64,000 nt of DNA from Dendronalium phyllosphericum CENA369 (GTDB lineage: Bacteria; Cyanobacteriota; Cyanobacteriia; Cyanobacteriales; Nostocaceae), in contig NZ_JAECZA010000290.1 of the NCBI RefSeq assembly GCF_016056275.1, positions 13,777 to 77,776 of the forward strand. Direction: 5' to 3'. The stretch's first letter is position 1; each line of letters starts with the position of its first letter. The notes beneath the pieces were generated by a model. That model had not been told where the DNA came from, ran no database searches, and saw only the letters and a program-made list of their open reading frames with translations. Of the stretch, positions 27,568 through 36,558 are shown piece by piece. The translations under genes and the position numbers were made by a program.

Positions 27568-29052
27568 TTATTTATCAGTTTGTAAGTTTGAAAATAGCTG
27601 ATACCAATTAATTGAGTTAGCGCTATTTTCCCCTTCTTTTACTTCAAACGTTACGTTACACGCTATTTGTTGTTGTAGCGCTTGCACGCAAAGTTCTGCT
27701 ACATCCTCCCGACTGATTTTTCCTCTAATATTATCGCCTTGCTCGAATATTAATTCTTTGTGCCCTGGTTCTTCTGTTAAAGCACAAGGTCTAACAATTG
27801 TGTAGGGAATTCCGCTTTCTCTTAAACTATCTTCTCCCTTTAATTTCCAGGTTAAAATACCACCTAATTGGTCATTTAATCTAACTGCGGGTGGTTCTTC
27901 TTCTAAGTTGATGCCTGGACGACCGGGACGAGTTACTCCTGCGGAACTAACAAGAACAAACTGTGGTAAAGTTTTCCCTCCATAGGCTTTGACTGATTCT
28001 ACTTGTAAAGTAAAACCACCAGGGGAAAATTGCGGATTTAAATCGCCATCATATTCAAACTTACTCAACATCAGTTGAAATGAGGCAACTTTGCTAGAGT
28101 CAATTGGCGCACCATCTTTGACAGTTTTTGCCCGAAATACAGGAGTCAAATCGGTAAAAGGTATGCAAATATCTATCCAAGTATTGGCTACTGTGTCAAA
28201 GGAATAGCTATAACCAACGCCATCCCATGCAGTATCTGTTCGTAAGAAGAATTTGTAACGCTGACCGTCACCTTTGACGCGCAATTTTACCCCTTGATAA
28301 CCAGATAAGTTGAAGGGTGGATTGAAATTTTTAGTTCTAACTGAAGCAAAACCTCCAGAGTTAGCAGTGGAAACATTACCAGCAAAAAAAGCGCCATTTT
28401 CTCCTAACTGAATATTACTGGCACTCACGCCACCCATGACCACATCATCCACTGCACCCCAGACATTCTTTAATTCTACTGATGGGTTGGTGAAGTCAAA
28501 TATGAGTTTTTCACCTGCTTGGGGTAAATATTTATCTGCGGCTTGTACCAAGTTTTTGACACCTTGATATTCCACATTTTCTGGAGTGTCGCCGACAATT
28601 TCTGGTTGGTAAAATTTAACGCCTTGATAATATTTAGCTCTATCTGCTGTGTCGCCTTCTACTGGTTGTACGCGTACTGCTGTGCAACAAATTACAGCTT
28701 GGGTATTAGCTAAAACTACAGAATTTAAAGTTTCAGGTTTAGTGATATCAGCAACGACTAAATCAACTTCATTACCGAGAATTGACCTAGCTTTGTCGAT
28801 ATCTCGTACAAGTGCTCGAACATTATAACCTTGTTCTAACAGTCGCCGTACTACTCGTTTACCGACACCACCAGTTGCACCTGCTACTAATATTAGGCTC
28901 ACATTTCTTCCTCCATTGGGTTGAGCTTGATTATCCTTGGGACTACCTTGAATTAACTGTTGTATCCAGTTAAGGAAAGGAATAACCTCAAAGTAGCTCA
29001 GAGTTTCGATAAATCTGCCTAAGTCCCATTGAGAACGATTTTTGTCAGTCAC
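27568..29052 (-). CDS. NAD(P)-binding NmrA-like protein with inserted CIA30 domain
   Basis: 494 residues. The Rossmann motif GATGGVGKRVVRRLLEQGYNVR (start near residue 58) opens an atypical SDR/NmrA domain. A CIA30 (complex I intermediate-associated protein 30) beta-sandwich is inserted at about residues 185-355 (FDFTNPSVELKNVWGAVDDV, GVKLRVKGDGQRYKFFLRTD). The Rossmann domain then resumes (FVLVSSAGVTRPGRPG ... YTIVRPCALTEEPG). Cyanobacteria and plastids share this nested architecture; it may aid assembly or stability of photosynthetic or NDH complexes, which is unproven here. Confidence 0.85.
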   Translation of the reverse strand: MTDKNRSQWDLGRFIETLSYFEVIPFLNWIQQLIQGSPKDNQAQPNGGRNVSLILVAGATGGVGKRVVRRLLEQGYNVRALVRDIDKARSILGNEVDLVVADITKPETLNSVVLANTQAVICCTAVRVQPVEGDTADRAKYYQGVKFYQPEIVGDTPENVEYQGVKNLVQAADKYLPQAGEKLIFDFTNPSVELKNVWGAVDDVVMGGVSASNIQLGENGAFFAGNVSTANSGGFASVRTKNFNPPFNLSGYQGVKLRVKGDGQRYKFFLRTDTAWDGVGYSYSFDTVANTWIDICIPFTDLTPVFRAKTVKDGAPIDSSKVASFQLMLSKFEYDGDLNPQFSPGGFTLQVESVKAYGGKTLPQFVLVSSAGVTRPGRPGINLEEEPPAVRLNDQLGGILTWKLKGEDSLRESGIPYTIVRPCALTEEPGHKELIFEQGDNIRGKISREDVAELCVQALQQQIACNVTFEVKEGENSANSINWYQLFSNLQTDK

Positions 29053-29109
29053 AATTGCGTCCCGATCGCTCAGTTATACCTATATTTATTGTATTGGGAA
29101 TATAGAATC

Positions 29110-29379
29110 TTATCTTTGGTTATTTCTATTTCGCAAGGTTATATTTTCCAAGCTGTAAAAAACAGCAGGTAACGTTAAGAGAATTAAATTAAATTGTATC
29201 AGTTCTTTATTATACCAGCGTTTTTGAGACAATAAAATCGAACCACAGATTAAAAAAATGACTATTAAAATAATATCTTGCCGACGGAAGCTTTGTGGAC
29301 GTACCCAGGGTAAAGCAGACAAAATTATCGCAATAAATATTAAAAAAATGCCTATTATGTTAAGTGGATTATTAAACAT
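29110..29379 (-). CDS. Ycf66-like small membrane protein
   Basis: 89 residues with three hydrophobic segments. It follows the Ycf66 pattern: N-terminal NIIGIFLIFIAIILSALPWV, the central RPQSFRRQDIILIVIFLICG, and a C-terminal ILLTLPAVFYSLENITLR that matches the family's ending ...ESIRLR. Ycf66 occurs in cyanobacteria and some plastids with no known activity. It lies 73 bp downstream of a Ser/Thr kinase gene whose C-terminus carries the same fold, so the two are likely one transcript. Confidence 0.7.
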   Translation of the reverse strand: MFNNPLNIIGIFLIFIAIILSALPWVRPQSFRRQDIILIVIFLICGSILLSQKRWYNKELIQFNLILLTLPAVFYSLENITLRNRNNQR

Positions 29380-29452
29380 ATGACTTGGAATTTATAAATT
29401 TTTCAAATAATATTTTTTATTTAAAAAGATAACTACTAAAAGTCAGCAGCAT

Positions 29453-30730
29453 TTATTTCCTAATGTTTCGCAAACGAATAGTTTCAGCTAACGAGAAAAT
29501 TCCGGCTCCTGCTAATAAAAATTGCGTTATTGGTATTTCTTGAGTTTGATAAGATTGGAATTCTTGAAATAAAAGCAGAATACCACACAAACAAAAAATT
29601 ACAGCAAAAATGGCATCGTAAGTTCTGCCGATATTGGGATACCAAGAACGAAGTAAAAATAAACCTGCACCAAAAGCAGCTAGACCAACGCCTAGTAAAA
29701 TAATCCAGGTTGCAGCTTTAAAGAAGAATAATCCGGCCGCGCCAATAAAAGGGATAAATCTCAGTACAGACAGAGTTTTGTTTAACAAAGCTGGCGAGGG
29801 AATTGCCGATGATGTTGTGGGAGAGTTTGTAGCAAAAGAAGATACTGATGATAGTTGCCCAGATGTGACAGCAGGTGCGCTAGGAATAAATGGTTGAGTT
29901 GGTGCAAAGGGACTCAGCAATTCCCTGAGATCCTGTAGTACTTCTGTGGCAGACTGATAGCGATCGCGGTAATGATAATGCACCATCTTTTGCAAAACTG
30001 CCGCTAATTTAGGGGAAATCTGGGCTTGATTTTGCCAAATAATCTCGCCTGTCGCTGGATTTTCTGGTATTTGCGCGGGAAACAACCCCGTTAGCCCTTG
30101 GATGGCGATTATTCCTACTGCATAAATATCGCTGTTCTGACGCGGTTTACCTTGTGCCTGTTCTGCTGGCATGTAGCCAGGAGTACCAATAGCCACCGTG
30201 GCAACTATTTCGCTACCAGATGCAGCCATTGGCGTTTGTATTTGTTTAACTGCGCCAAAATCAATTAAAACTAATTTGCCATCATCGCGTCTAATTAAGT
30301 TGTCAGGTTTGATATCGCGATGAATTACGCCGTAGCTGTGAACAAATGTCAAAATTCCTAAAACATCTTGTAGCATCTGGATGACTTGGTTTTCATTCCA
30401 GCATTCATTAGGTCGCAATTCTCTACTGAGGGGATGTCCGACAATTAACTCTTGCACCAAGTAAAATTCTTCATCTTGTTCAAAGTAAGCTAAAAGACGG
30501 GGAATTTGGTCATGATTGCCCAACTGTTCGAGAATTTCTGCTTCGCTATTAAATAAGCGTCGGGCAACTTGCAAATAATAAGGATCGGAATTCGCAGGCT
30601 TCAGCAGCTTGAGAACACACCGAGGATTACCTGGTCGGCGCGTGTCTTCTGCTATGTATGTTTCGCCAAATCCTCCCGCACTTAAAACTTGGATAACTTT
30701 ATAACGCCCATCTAATAGCTTTCCTAACAT
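29453..30730 (-). CDS. Ser/Thr protein kinase with C-terminal Ycf66-like membrane domain
   Basis: 425 residues. The Hanks-type kinase (1-270) has the Gly-loop LSAGGFGETYIA, Lys in CVLKLLKP, HRDIKPDNLIRR, DFGAVKQ and GTPGYMPAEQ. A Pro/Ser/Thr linker (about 275-325) leads to a C-terminal membrane part (about 335-425) reading FGAGLFLLRSWYP, CLCGILLLFQEF and ITQFLLAGAGIFSLAETIRLR. This matches the Ycf66 pattern, not the PASTA, WD40 or pentapeptide outputs seen on other cyanobacterial kinases. The kinase should face the cytoplasm. Function is unknown; association with the adjacent Ycf66-like protein is inferred. Confidence 0.88.
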   Translation of the reverse strand: MLGKLLDGRYKVIQVLSAGGFGETYIAEDTRRPGNPRCVLKLLKPANSDPYYLQVARRLFNSEAEILEQLGNHDQIPRLLAYFEQDEEFYLVQELIVGHPLSRELRPNECWNENQVIQMLQDVLGILTFVHSYGVIHRDIKPDNLIRRDDGKLVLIDFGAVKQIQTPMAASGSEIVATVAIGTPGYMPAEQAQGKPRQNSDIYAVGIIAIQGLTGLFPAQIPENPATGEIIWQNQAQISPKLAAVLQKMVHYHYRDRYQSATEVLQDLRELLSPFAPTQPFIPSAPAVTSGQLSSVSSFATNSPTTSSAIPSPALLNKTLSVLRFIPFIGAAGLFFFKAATWIILLGVGLAAFGAGLFLLRSWYPNIGRTYDAIFAVIFCLCGILLLFQEFQSYQTQEIPITQFLLAGAGIFSLAETIRLRNIRK

Positions 30731-30841
30731 GGTGTAAGTGAAGCAAGTGTTTTTATAACATCATATTGCTACATGATAACGAGTGGAAGCAGGCAAGAGG
30801 AAATGAGGACACGGTGACGCGGGGAAACGGGGAAACGGAGA

Positions 30842-30912
30842 ATAACAACTGACCACTGACAACTGACCACTGACAACTGACAACTGACAACTGACAACCA
30901 ACAACTGACAAG
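30842..30912. repeat. STRR array, unit ACAACTG/ACCACTG
   Basis: About ten consecutive 7-bp units (ACAACTG, ACCACTG, ACAACCA) fill the gap between the divergent kinase and HugZ-like genes. Confidence 0.85.
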
Positions 30913-30955
30913 CGTTAGGATACTTAGGAATAAACTATTAATTAAATAAAAATTT

Positions 30956-31456
30956 ATGAGCCAACTCGAAAAAGCTCAAGCTGAGTATGAAAGTTTTCCT
31001 CAAGAATTAGGAAGTGTAATCATTAGCACTATTAATAAAGAAGGAATACCGAATGCTAGCTATGCTCCTTTTGTCATGGATGATTTTAAGAATATCTACA
31101 TTTATGTCAGCGGTCTTTCTACCCATACTCAAAATCTGGAAAGTAATCCTCATGTTAGTGTTTTGCTAATTGAGGATGAAGCCAAAGCTGACCAAATCTT
31201 TGCGCGTCGCCGTTTGAGTTTTGATTGTACAGCTACTCTCATAGAGCGTGAAACTGCTACTTGGAATCAAATTGTTGACCAATTTCAACAACGTTTTGGT
31301 GAAATTATTGAAGTTTTACGCGGTTTGGCAGACTTTCGGATTTTTCAGCTAACTCCTAGTGAAGGTCGTTTTGTCATTGGATTTGGAGCAGCTTACCACA
31401 TCAGTGGAGATAACCTCGATAAACTCGTTCAAATCACAGGAGATAAAAAAGGGTGA
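30956..31456 (+). CDS. HugZ-like / pyridoxamine 5'-phosphate oxidase-fold protein
   Basis: A 166-residue split-barrel protein: SVIISTINKEGIPNASYAPF, THTQNLESNPHVSVLLIEDE, then the DFRIFQLTPSEGRFVIGFGAAY stretch near the C-terminus, typical of HugZ-type haem-binding proteins. The family ranges from haem oxygenases to FMN enzymes. The haem-ligand His region seems short here, so activity is uncertain. The stop overlaps the next start region (GTGA), so it is probably coupled with the alpha/beta hydrolase. Confidence 0.78.
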   Translation: MSQLEKAQAEYESFPQELGSVIISTINKEGIPNASYAPFVMDDFKNIYIYVSGLSTHTQNLESNPHVSVLLIEDEAKADQIFARRRLSFDCTATLIERETATWNQIVDQFQQRFGEIIEVLRGLADFRIFQLTPSEGRFVIGFGAAYHISGDNLDKLVQITGDKKG

Positions 31457-32346
31457 AATTTATGCTTCAGTTTCAACCTCTTGGCTTTGGGCATAAAGTC
31501 ATCAATACATCTGTTGGGAAAATGGTTTACTATACCCAGACAAGTGCACCATGGTTAGATACTGACACTGAAAATTTACCGCCGTTACTCTTCTTGCACA
31601 ATTTTGGTGGTGGCGCATCAGCTTATGAATGGTCTAAAGTTTATCCAGCTTTTGCTTCTGAGCGCCGCATTTTAGCCCCAGATTTAATCGGTTGGGGAGA
31701 TTCAGCTCATCCGGTGCGAGATTACCAAATTAGTGATTATCTTAATGCGATCGCAGAGTTTATTACCCAAACTTGTCGCCAACCTGTAACGGTAATTGCC
31801 TCTTCTTTAACAGCTGCTTTTGCTATCCGTTTAGCTATTAGCCAACCTAATTTATTCCAAAAACTATTGTTGATTTGTCCCTCTGGATTTGATGACTTTG
31901 GTCAAGGTGCTGGACGTAGACTTCCTCTTTCAGTTATTAATACACCTTTGCTGGATAATTTAATTTATGCCTTAGGTGCAGAAAATGAATTTGCTGTGAG
32001 AAACTTTTTGCAAAGTTTTCTGTTTGCCAAACCAGAAAGAGTTTCCCAAGAAATGGTGCAAGCTTACTTAACCTCTGCCCAACAACCGAATGCTAAGTTT
32101 GCCGCCTTGGCATTTTTACGAGGCGATCTTTATTTTGATTTGAGTTTATACATGCAACAACTAATAATTCCCACAGTTATATTTTGGGGAGAGAAGGCAC
32201 AATTTACTAGCATCAAACTAGGGCGACGTTTAGCCAATTTAAATATAAATGCCATTCGTGATTTTCGGGCGATCGCAGATGCCGGAGTTTTACCTCATTT
32301 GGAAATACCAGAAGTGATAATTGGTCTATTGCAACGGTATCTTTAA
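31453..32346 (+). CDS. Alpha/beta-fold hydrolase
   Basis: About 297 residues. GTG 31453 overlaps the previous stop; ATG 31462 is an alternative start three codons in. The oxyanion strand reads LLFLHNFGGGASAYEW. The nucleophile elbow is the unusual VIASSLTA, in which the flanking Gly residues of GxSxG are replaced by Ala and Thr. Acidic and His residues lie near ILAPDLIGWGDS and VLPHLEIPE. The substrate is unknown. Such hydrolases are common in cyanobacteria. It forms a two-gene unit with the HugZ-like gene. Confidence 0.8.
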   Translation: MKFMLQFQPLGFGHKVINTSVGKMVYYTQTSAPWLDTDTENLPPLLFLHNFGGGASAYEWSKVYPAFASERRILAPDLIGWGDSAHPVRDYQISDYLNAIAEFITQTCRQPVTVIASSLTAAFAIRLAISQPNLFQKLLLICPSGFDDFGQGAGRRLPLSVINTPLLDNLIYALGAENEFAVRNFLQSFLFAKPERVSQEMVQAYLTSAQQPNAKFAALAFLRGDLYFDLSLYMQQLIIPTVIFWGEKAQFTSIKLGRRLANLNINAIRDFRAIADAGVLPHLEIPEVIIGLLQRYL

Positions 32347-32364
32347 AAACATGTTGTACTAACG

Positions 32365-32834
32365 CTAAATATCTAGTGCCGCTATTTCTGAGTCAGATAA
32401 ACCTGTTATATTAGCTACCTGTTCTACCGTCATCCCTGACTGAAGTAAGTTTTTTACTGCTAGCTGTAACTGCGACTCGGCACGTTCTGCCCGTTGTTGA
32501 GCTTGCTGTACTTGTTGTTGAGCTTCACCTACCTTTTGTCGCTCTTTTTCCTCAGCAGTTGGTAACAATTCTCCGTTTAAAGTTGCCCAGCGCAACCAAG
32601 TTGTCTCAACTCCTTTGTAAGGTTTTTAACCTGCGCCAAACTGAAGTAGACAAACATATTGCCACTTGCATACCCGTCCTCTCGTTCTTCCAACCAAGTC
32701 ACAAAGGTATCGATCAGCAAATCCATTTGCATTTTATGCCTTTGGCTTTCCATCGGAATACCGTCATCGTAGGGCAGTTCCGCTTGGGTTGGCGGCAGGG
32801 TTACATAAGGTGCAGCGAAAGTAGTTTCTGACAT
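32365..32834 (-). pseudogene. Uma2-family (DUF820) endonuclease remnant with internal deletion and frameshift
   Basis: The start (MSETTFAAPYVTLPPTQAEL ... YASGNMFVYFSLAQVKN) and the end (GVETTWLRWATLNGELLPTA, then a Gln/Glu coiled coil and a helix ending SDSEIAALDI) of a Uma2-type protein are both clear. They lie in different frames and meet near 32611-32630. About 100-110 residues, including the catalytic PD-(D/E)xK-like core, are missing. The gene therefore cannot make an active protein. Uma2 genes are numerous in filamentous cyanobacteria, and decay is common. Confidence 0.85.
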
Positions 32835-33230
32835 GGCTTTGGAAATTTTGGATAGCCAATGCTGACATATTCATATTACTGGATGGCTGAAAAGGTGCGC
32901 GATCGCTATACTTCCAAGCAGTACGGGAATATAGTCAACAAGAGATAGGGAGATAAGAGTAATTTCTGTATAGTCTTTTTCTCCTCCGCCCCTCTAGCTT
33001 GAAAAAGGGTGTAGGGTGTGGGGTGTAGGGGAGGCAGTGCGTTGCGGAGGACAGTTGCGTGGGCGGGTTCCCCGACTTGAGCAAACTGTCCGTTGAGGTT
33101 CCCTCCGTTGTAGCAACTGCCGTGAAGAAACCTTTTTCATACATGGCGGTGAAGCTTGTTTCATTGGGACTGCCCCCATACTCTCCCGTCCTTGTATTTC
33201 AATTCTAGATATGTTAATCTGGCTCCTCGT
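32835..33230. other. Gene-free stretch before tRNA-Val, rich in repeats
   Basis: No gene is visible. It holds GGGTGTA heptamers at 33007-33031 and a nested inverted repeat at 33033-33121 (outer arms GGCAGTGCGTTGCGGAGG / CCTCCGTTGTAGCAACTGCC, inner arms ACAGTTGC / GCAAACTGT). The inner arms resemble those of the 148-bp repeat at 46808 and 62620. Confidence 0.65.
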
Positions 33231-33302
33231 GGGCGATTAGCACAGGGGTAGCGCGTTCCCTTCACACGGGAGAGGCCACTGGTTCAAATCCAGTATCGCC
33301 CA
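33231..33302 (+). tRNA. tRNA-Val (anticodon CAC)
   Basis: A 72-nt cloverleaf: acceptor GGGCGAT/ATCGCCC, anticodon stem TTCCC/GGGAG around loop TTCACAC (anticodon CAC, reads GUG), T arm CTGGTTCAAATCCAG, discriminator A. The CCA end is not encoded. It is followed 24 bp later by the end of the convergent PRK-like gene. Confidence 0.95.
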
Positions 33303-33326
33303 TGATTTGATTGAGCTTTTGAATTG

Positions 33327-34265
33327 TTACTGAAAAATTTGTGTCGCTTTCAGCATGTGGTAAGTGACGATCAACTGAGTCAGGGCGAGGGGATAGCTTT
33401 GGATTGTCTCCCCAGTTGTGCCAGCAATTTTACCTAGTTCGGGGTTACTTTCGCGATCGCAGATATTTCTCAAATAAGGCATATCAGAACACATGATATG
33501 CTCTAGTTTATTCACCTGGTCTAAGGTAGCATGACCGTCAACTTCCAAAACATCTACGGGCTTATTCATATCTCGGTCTAGTCCGAGGCGAATCGCCGAA
33601 TCAGAACTACCACGAGTCAAATTAATAATTGAAGTAAAATCTGGATGGGGAATTGTCGGACGCAATACTAGGCGCACGTTCAAGTGTCCGTTACTTTCAT
33701 CAGCATCTTCATTAGGAGGATAAAAGCTCACTACTATATCCGACCACTGTCGCTGCGGACGGATAAACTGCTCTGAGTCTGGTTCGCGCTTTTCTAATTC
33801 CGCCAACACCTGTTCGGCGGTATAACCACGCTTTTGGGTATCTCGTTTCACTTTCCATTTGGCGCGCAGTGGTTCGGGAGGTGCTAGATAAACTTTAACG
33901 TCGTAAGCATCGCGGGCAGCACGGGTAGAATAGCCCAGCAATCCTTCAATAATTACAAATTTATTGGGTTTGATGTACTGTGGCGGCTCGAATGTACCTG
34001 TTTTGTGGCTGTAAACTGGCTTGAGAATTGGCTGTCCTGTCCTGAGCAACGACAGTTGCTGCTGCATAATATCTAAATAGTTGCAATCGGGGTGGAGGGC
34101 AGTGATCCCGATTTCTGCTCTTTGCTGGCGATCGTAACGGTGGTAATCATCTGTACAAATGAGCGTAACATTTTCTGGGCCGAGTACCTGAGCAATTCCT
34201 TTAGTGAGTGTTGTTTTTCCAGCTGCGCTATCACCGACAATACCAAGAATTATTGGACGGCTCAT
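33327..34265 (-). CDS. Phosphoribulokinase/uridine-kinase family protein (PRK paralogue)
   Basis: 312 residues from ATG 34263-34265, which has a GGGGAG ribosome site; a longer upstream reading has no such site. The P-loop is GDSAAGKTT, followed by the PRK-type ICTDDYHRYDR and VIIEGLLGY. Canonical cyanobacterial PRK has GDSGCGKS with a redox-regulated Cys in the P-loop; here that Cys is Ala, and the paired C-terminal regulatory Cys is not evident. So this is probably a second, thioredoxin-insensitive member whose substrate may not be ribulose-5-phosphate. It reads toward tRNA-Val. Confidence 0.78.
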   Translation of the reverse strand: MSRPIILGIVGDSAAGKTTLTKGIAQVLGPENVTLICTDDYHRYDRQQRAEIGITALHPDCNYLDIMQQQLSLLRTGQPILKPVYSHKTGTFEPPQYIKPNKFVIIEGLLGYSTRAARDAYDVKVYLAPPEPLRAKWKVKRDTQKRGYTAEQVLAELEKREPDSEQFIRPQRQWSDIVVSFYPPNEDADESNGHLNVRLVLRPTIPHPDFTSIINLTRGSSDSAIRLGLDRDMNKPVDVLEVDGHATLDQVNKLEHIMCSDMPYLRNICDRESNPELGKIAGTTGETIQSYPLALTQLIVTYHMLKATQIFQ

Positions 34266-34666
34266 AAATACTCCCCCCACAGGTTTAGGAACTTTAGTAA
34301 TAAATTTTGCAGATAATGTTTTTATTCTAGAAGGGAATTGCCCAAGTAACTCAAACCAAAACTCTGTATGCAATATCTCTATACATAAAAATATCTATAT
34401 TTGCCTCTTCTACAAAATTAAAAAATTTCTTCTAGTTATAGAGATAAACTGTCCTATGTTGTCGAACTCTTGAGATTTATAATTTTTTATCTAACTTTTG
34501 GTAGATAGGCAACACATTAATTAAAAAAATACCTACTATGGCAGAAGAGGATTGCTAATATCCGCAGCCAAAAAAGTATCTACATTAATGGAATCATAAT
34601 TAAATTTACTTTTTTGGACTCTACCAGAGTAGTAAAGTAGGTTGGGATCGTTACAGAGCAGGGATT
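34266..34666. other. Divergent intergenic region, PRK-like / PGM1-like genes
   Basis: About 400 bp of AT-rich sequence without a convincing gene, repeat or hairpin. It should contain promoters for both flanking genes; I cannot place them with confidence. Confidence 0.4.
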
Positions 34667-36271
34667 ATGGTGACAATAAATAATTCAGAGTTAGAGCAGG
34701 TCGATAAATTTCGCCATCTTCAATCAACTTTACGCGAGCGCTGGAAAACCATCGAGCTATTCGATAATAGCGAGGCAGATATAGTTGTTATTCCCTCTTT
34801 GAGTATCGATCAGCGAGAACTCCAAAAAATTGAAGGCTGCGAACATTATGAAGAAAGATTACTTTTTTCTTTAATGCGCTTGCGGAATCCTCGCACGAGA
34901 CTAATTTATGTCACCTCAACACCACTGCATCCGAGTATTATTGATTACTATCTACAACTGTTGCCGGGAATTCCATTTTCCCATGCCCGGAATCGCTTGC
35001 TGCTGCTTTCGACTTATGATTCTTCCCTTAAACCTCTGAGCGAAAAGATTTTAGAACGCCCCCGATTGACAGAACGGATTCGCCAAGCTTTAAGGTTAGA
35101 AAAATCATTTATGGTGTGCTACAATGCCACCTTTTTAGAAGCAGAATTATCTTTACAATTGAACGTACCATTGTATGCTGCTGCACCAGATTTGCAAATT
35201 TTGGGAACAAAAAGTGGCAGTCGGCAAATCTTCGCAGAAAGTAAAGTTCCTTATCCAGATGGCAGCACGAGAGTTTGGAACCAACAAGATTTAGCAGTAG
35301 CAGCTTGCGAATTGTGGGAACGTCAGCCAACATCGCAACGAATGGTGGTGAAACTTAACGAAGGTATTTCTGGAGAAGGAAATGCGCTGCTAGATTTAAA
35401 ACCAATTATGGATGTAGCACCAGGTCAAGGTTCTACAGCCGAAAGAGTAACAGCAATTAGCGATCGCTTTTCAAATCTCCGCTTCCAATCCAAACAAGAA
35501 ACTTGGGCGAATTTTGCCGGACGAATTCCAGAATTAGGAGCAATTGTTGAGTCATTTGTAGAAGGAGAAATCAAGCGATCGCCCAGCGTCCAAGGACGCA
35601 TTACACCCACAGGCGAAGTAGAAATCCTCTCAACCCACGACCAAATTCTCGGAGGCCCAGACGGACAAATTTATCTCGGTTGCCGATTTCCGGCGGATGA
35701 AAGCTATCGGCTGGAATTACAGCAATTGGGATTACAAGTCGGCAGAAAACTAGCAGAAAAAGGAGCTTTAGAGAGATTTGGAGTAGATTTTATCGCCGTC
35801 GATAAAGGTAATAAGAAGTGGGATATTCAAGCGATCGAGATTAACTTGCGTAAAGGCGGCACTACTCATCCTTTTATGACACTGAAATTATTAACTAACG
35901 GTCGCTATGACCTCTCTACAGGGTTATTTTACAGTCAGCAAGGACGACCTAAATATTATATTGCTACCGACAACCTGCAAAAAGACCGCTATCGGGGATT
36001 ATTACCCAACGATTTGATGGATATCATCGCTCATCACAGGCTACATTTTGACAGCGGCACAGAAACAGGTACAGTATTTCACCTCATGGGTTGTCTGTCG
36101 CAATTTGGCAAATTGGGATTAACCAGCATCGGCGATTCTCCACAACAAGCAGAAGATATTTACAACAAAGTCGTCAAAGTACTGGATGAAGAAACTCGTA
36201 GCGATAATTATGATTTGCCCTTATTTTCAGACTACACATTCCCCGTTGCCTGGGATGGGCATAGTTACTGA
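34667..36271 (+). CDS. ATP-grasp peptide ligase, PGM1-related
   Basis: A 534-residue protein resembling the PGM1-type ATP-grasp ligases named after pheganomycin synthesis. The N-terminal part (about 1-190) is a pre-ATP-grasp domain with ADIVVIPSLSIDQRELQKIEG and LIYVTSTPLHPSIIDYYL. The ATP-grasp core has RMVVKLNEGISGEGN, AIVESFVEGEIKRSPSVQ, and the metal-binding WDIQAIEINLRKGGTTHPF. No biosynthetic cluster surrounds it, so the product is unknown; many cyanobacteria keep a lone copy. Confidence 0.8.
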   Translation: MVTINNSELEQVDKFRHLQSTLRERWKTIELFDNSEADIVVIPSLSIDQRELQKIEGCEHYEERLLFSLMRLRNPRTRLIYVTSTPLHPSIIDYYLQLLPGIPFSHARNRLLLLSTYDSSLKPLSEKILERPRLTERIRQALRLEKSFMVCYNATFLEAELSLQLNVPLYAAAPDLQILGTKSGSRQIFAESKVPYPDGSTRVWNQQDLAVAACELWERQPTSQRMVVKLNEGISGEGNALLDLKPIMDVAPGQGSTAERVTAISDRFSNLRFQSKQETWANFAGRIPELGAIVESFVEGEIKRSPSVQGRITPTGEVEILSTHDQILGGPDGQIYLGCRFPADESYRLELQQLGLQVGRKLAEKGALERFGVDFIAVDKGNKKWDIQAIEINLRKGGTTHPFMTLKLLTNGRYDLSTGLFYSQQGRPKYYIATDNLQKDRYRGLLPNDLMDIIAHHRLHFDSGTETGTVFHLMGCLSQFGKLGLTSIGDSPQQAEDIYNKVVKVLDEETRSDNYDLPLFSDYTFPVAWDGHSY

Positions 36272-36364
36272 GGTTTAGGGCAAAGTTTAAGGAGCAGGGG
36301 AGCAGGGGGAGATGAGGGAGATGAGGGAGAATAACTTGCGACTTGCGACTTCTGCCTCTTGTAC

Positions 36365-36384
36365 AGACGCGATTAATCGCGTCT
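36365..36384. repeat. 20-bp perfect palindrome, copy 1
   Basis: AGACGCGATTAATCGCGTCT, flanked by GTAC and CTACG. An identical copy lies at 43835-43854. It is a dispersed cyanobacterial palindrome with possible extragenic repeat or terminator function. Confidence 0.85.
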
Positions 36385-36393
36385 CTACGTTTT

Positions 36394-36455
36394 TACTCAG
36401 CACTCAGCACTCAGAACTCAGCACTCAGCACTCAGCACTCAGAACTCAGTACTCC
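36394..36455. repeat. STRR array, unit CACTCAG/AACTCAG
   Basis: About eight 7-bp units between the PGM1-like gene and the small gene at 36559, directly after the 20-bp palindrome. Confidence 0.85.
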
Positions 36456-36558
36456 CAAACAACCGTTAAACTTCGTTGCGAATTAAGAAGCTCGGCAAAA
36501 CAACGTGATAAGTTTTAACGATGTGAAGAAACGTACACAATTAGTAAAGGAGAACACA

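Noticed and set aside
30842-30912. Tandem heptamers as a short CRISPR array
   Set aside because: Units are 7 bp without spacers, which is the STRR pattern, not CRISPR.
33033-33121. Nested inverted repeat as a CRISPR-like or RNA gene
   Set aside because: There is only one unit, no regular spacers and no promoter; it fits the dispersed palindromic repeats seen elsewhere.
36312-36518. A 68-codon frame covering the palindrome and STRR array
   Set aside because: Its sequence is the translation of repeats (STQHSELSTQHSAL) and has no ribosome site.
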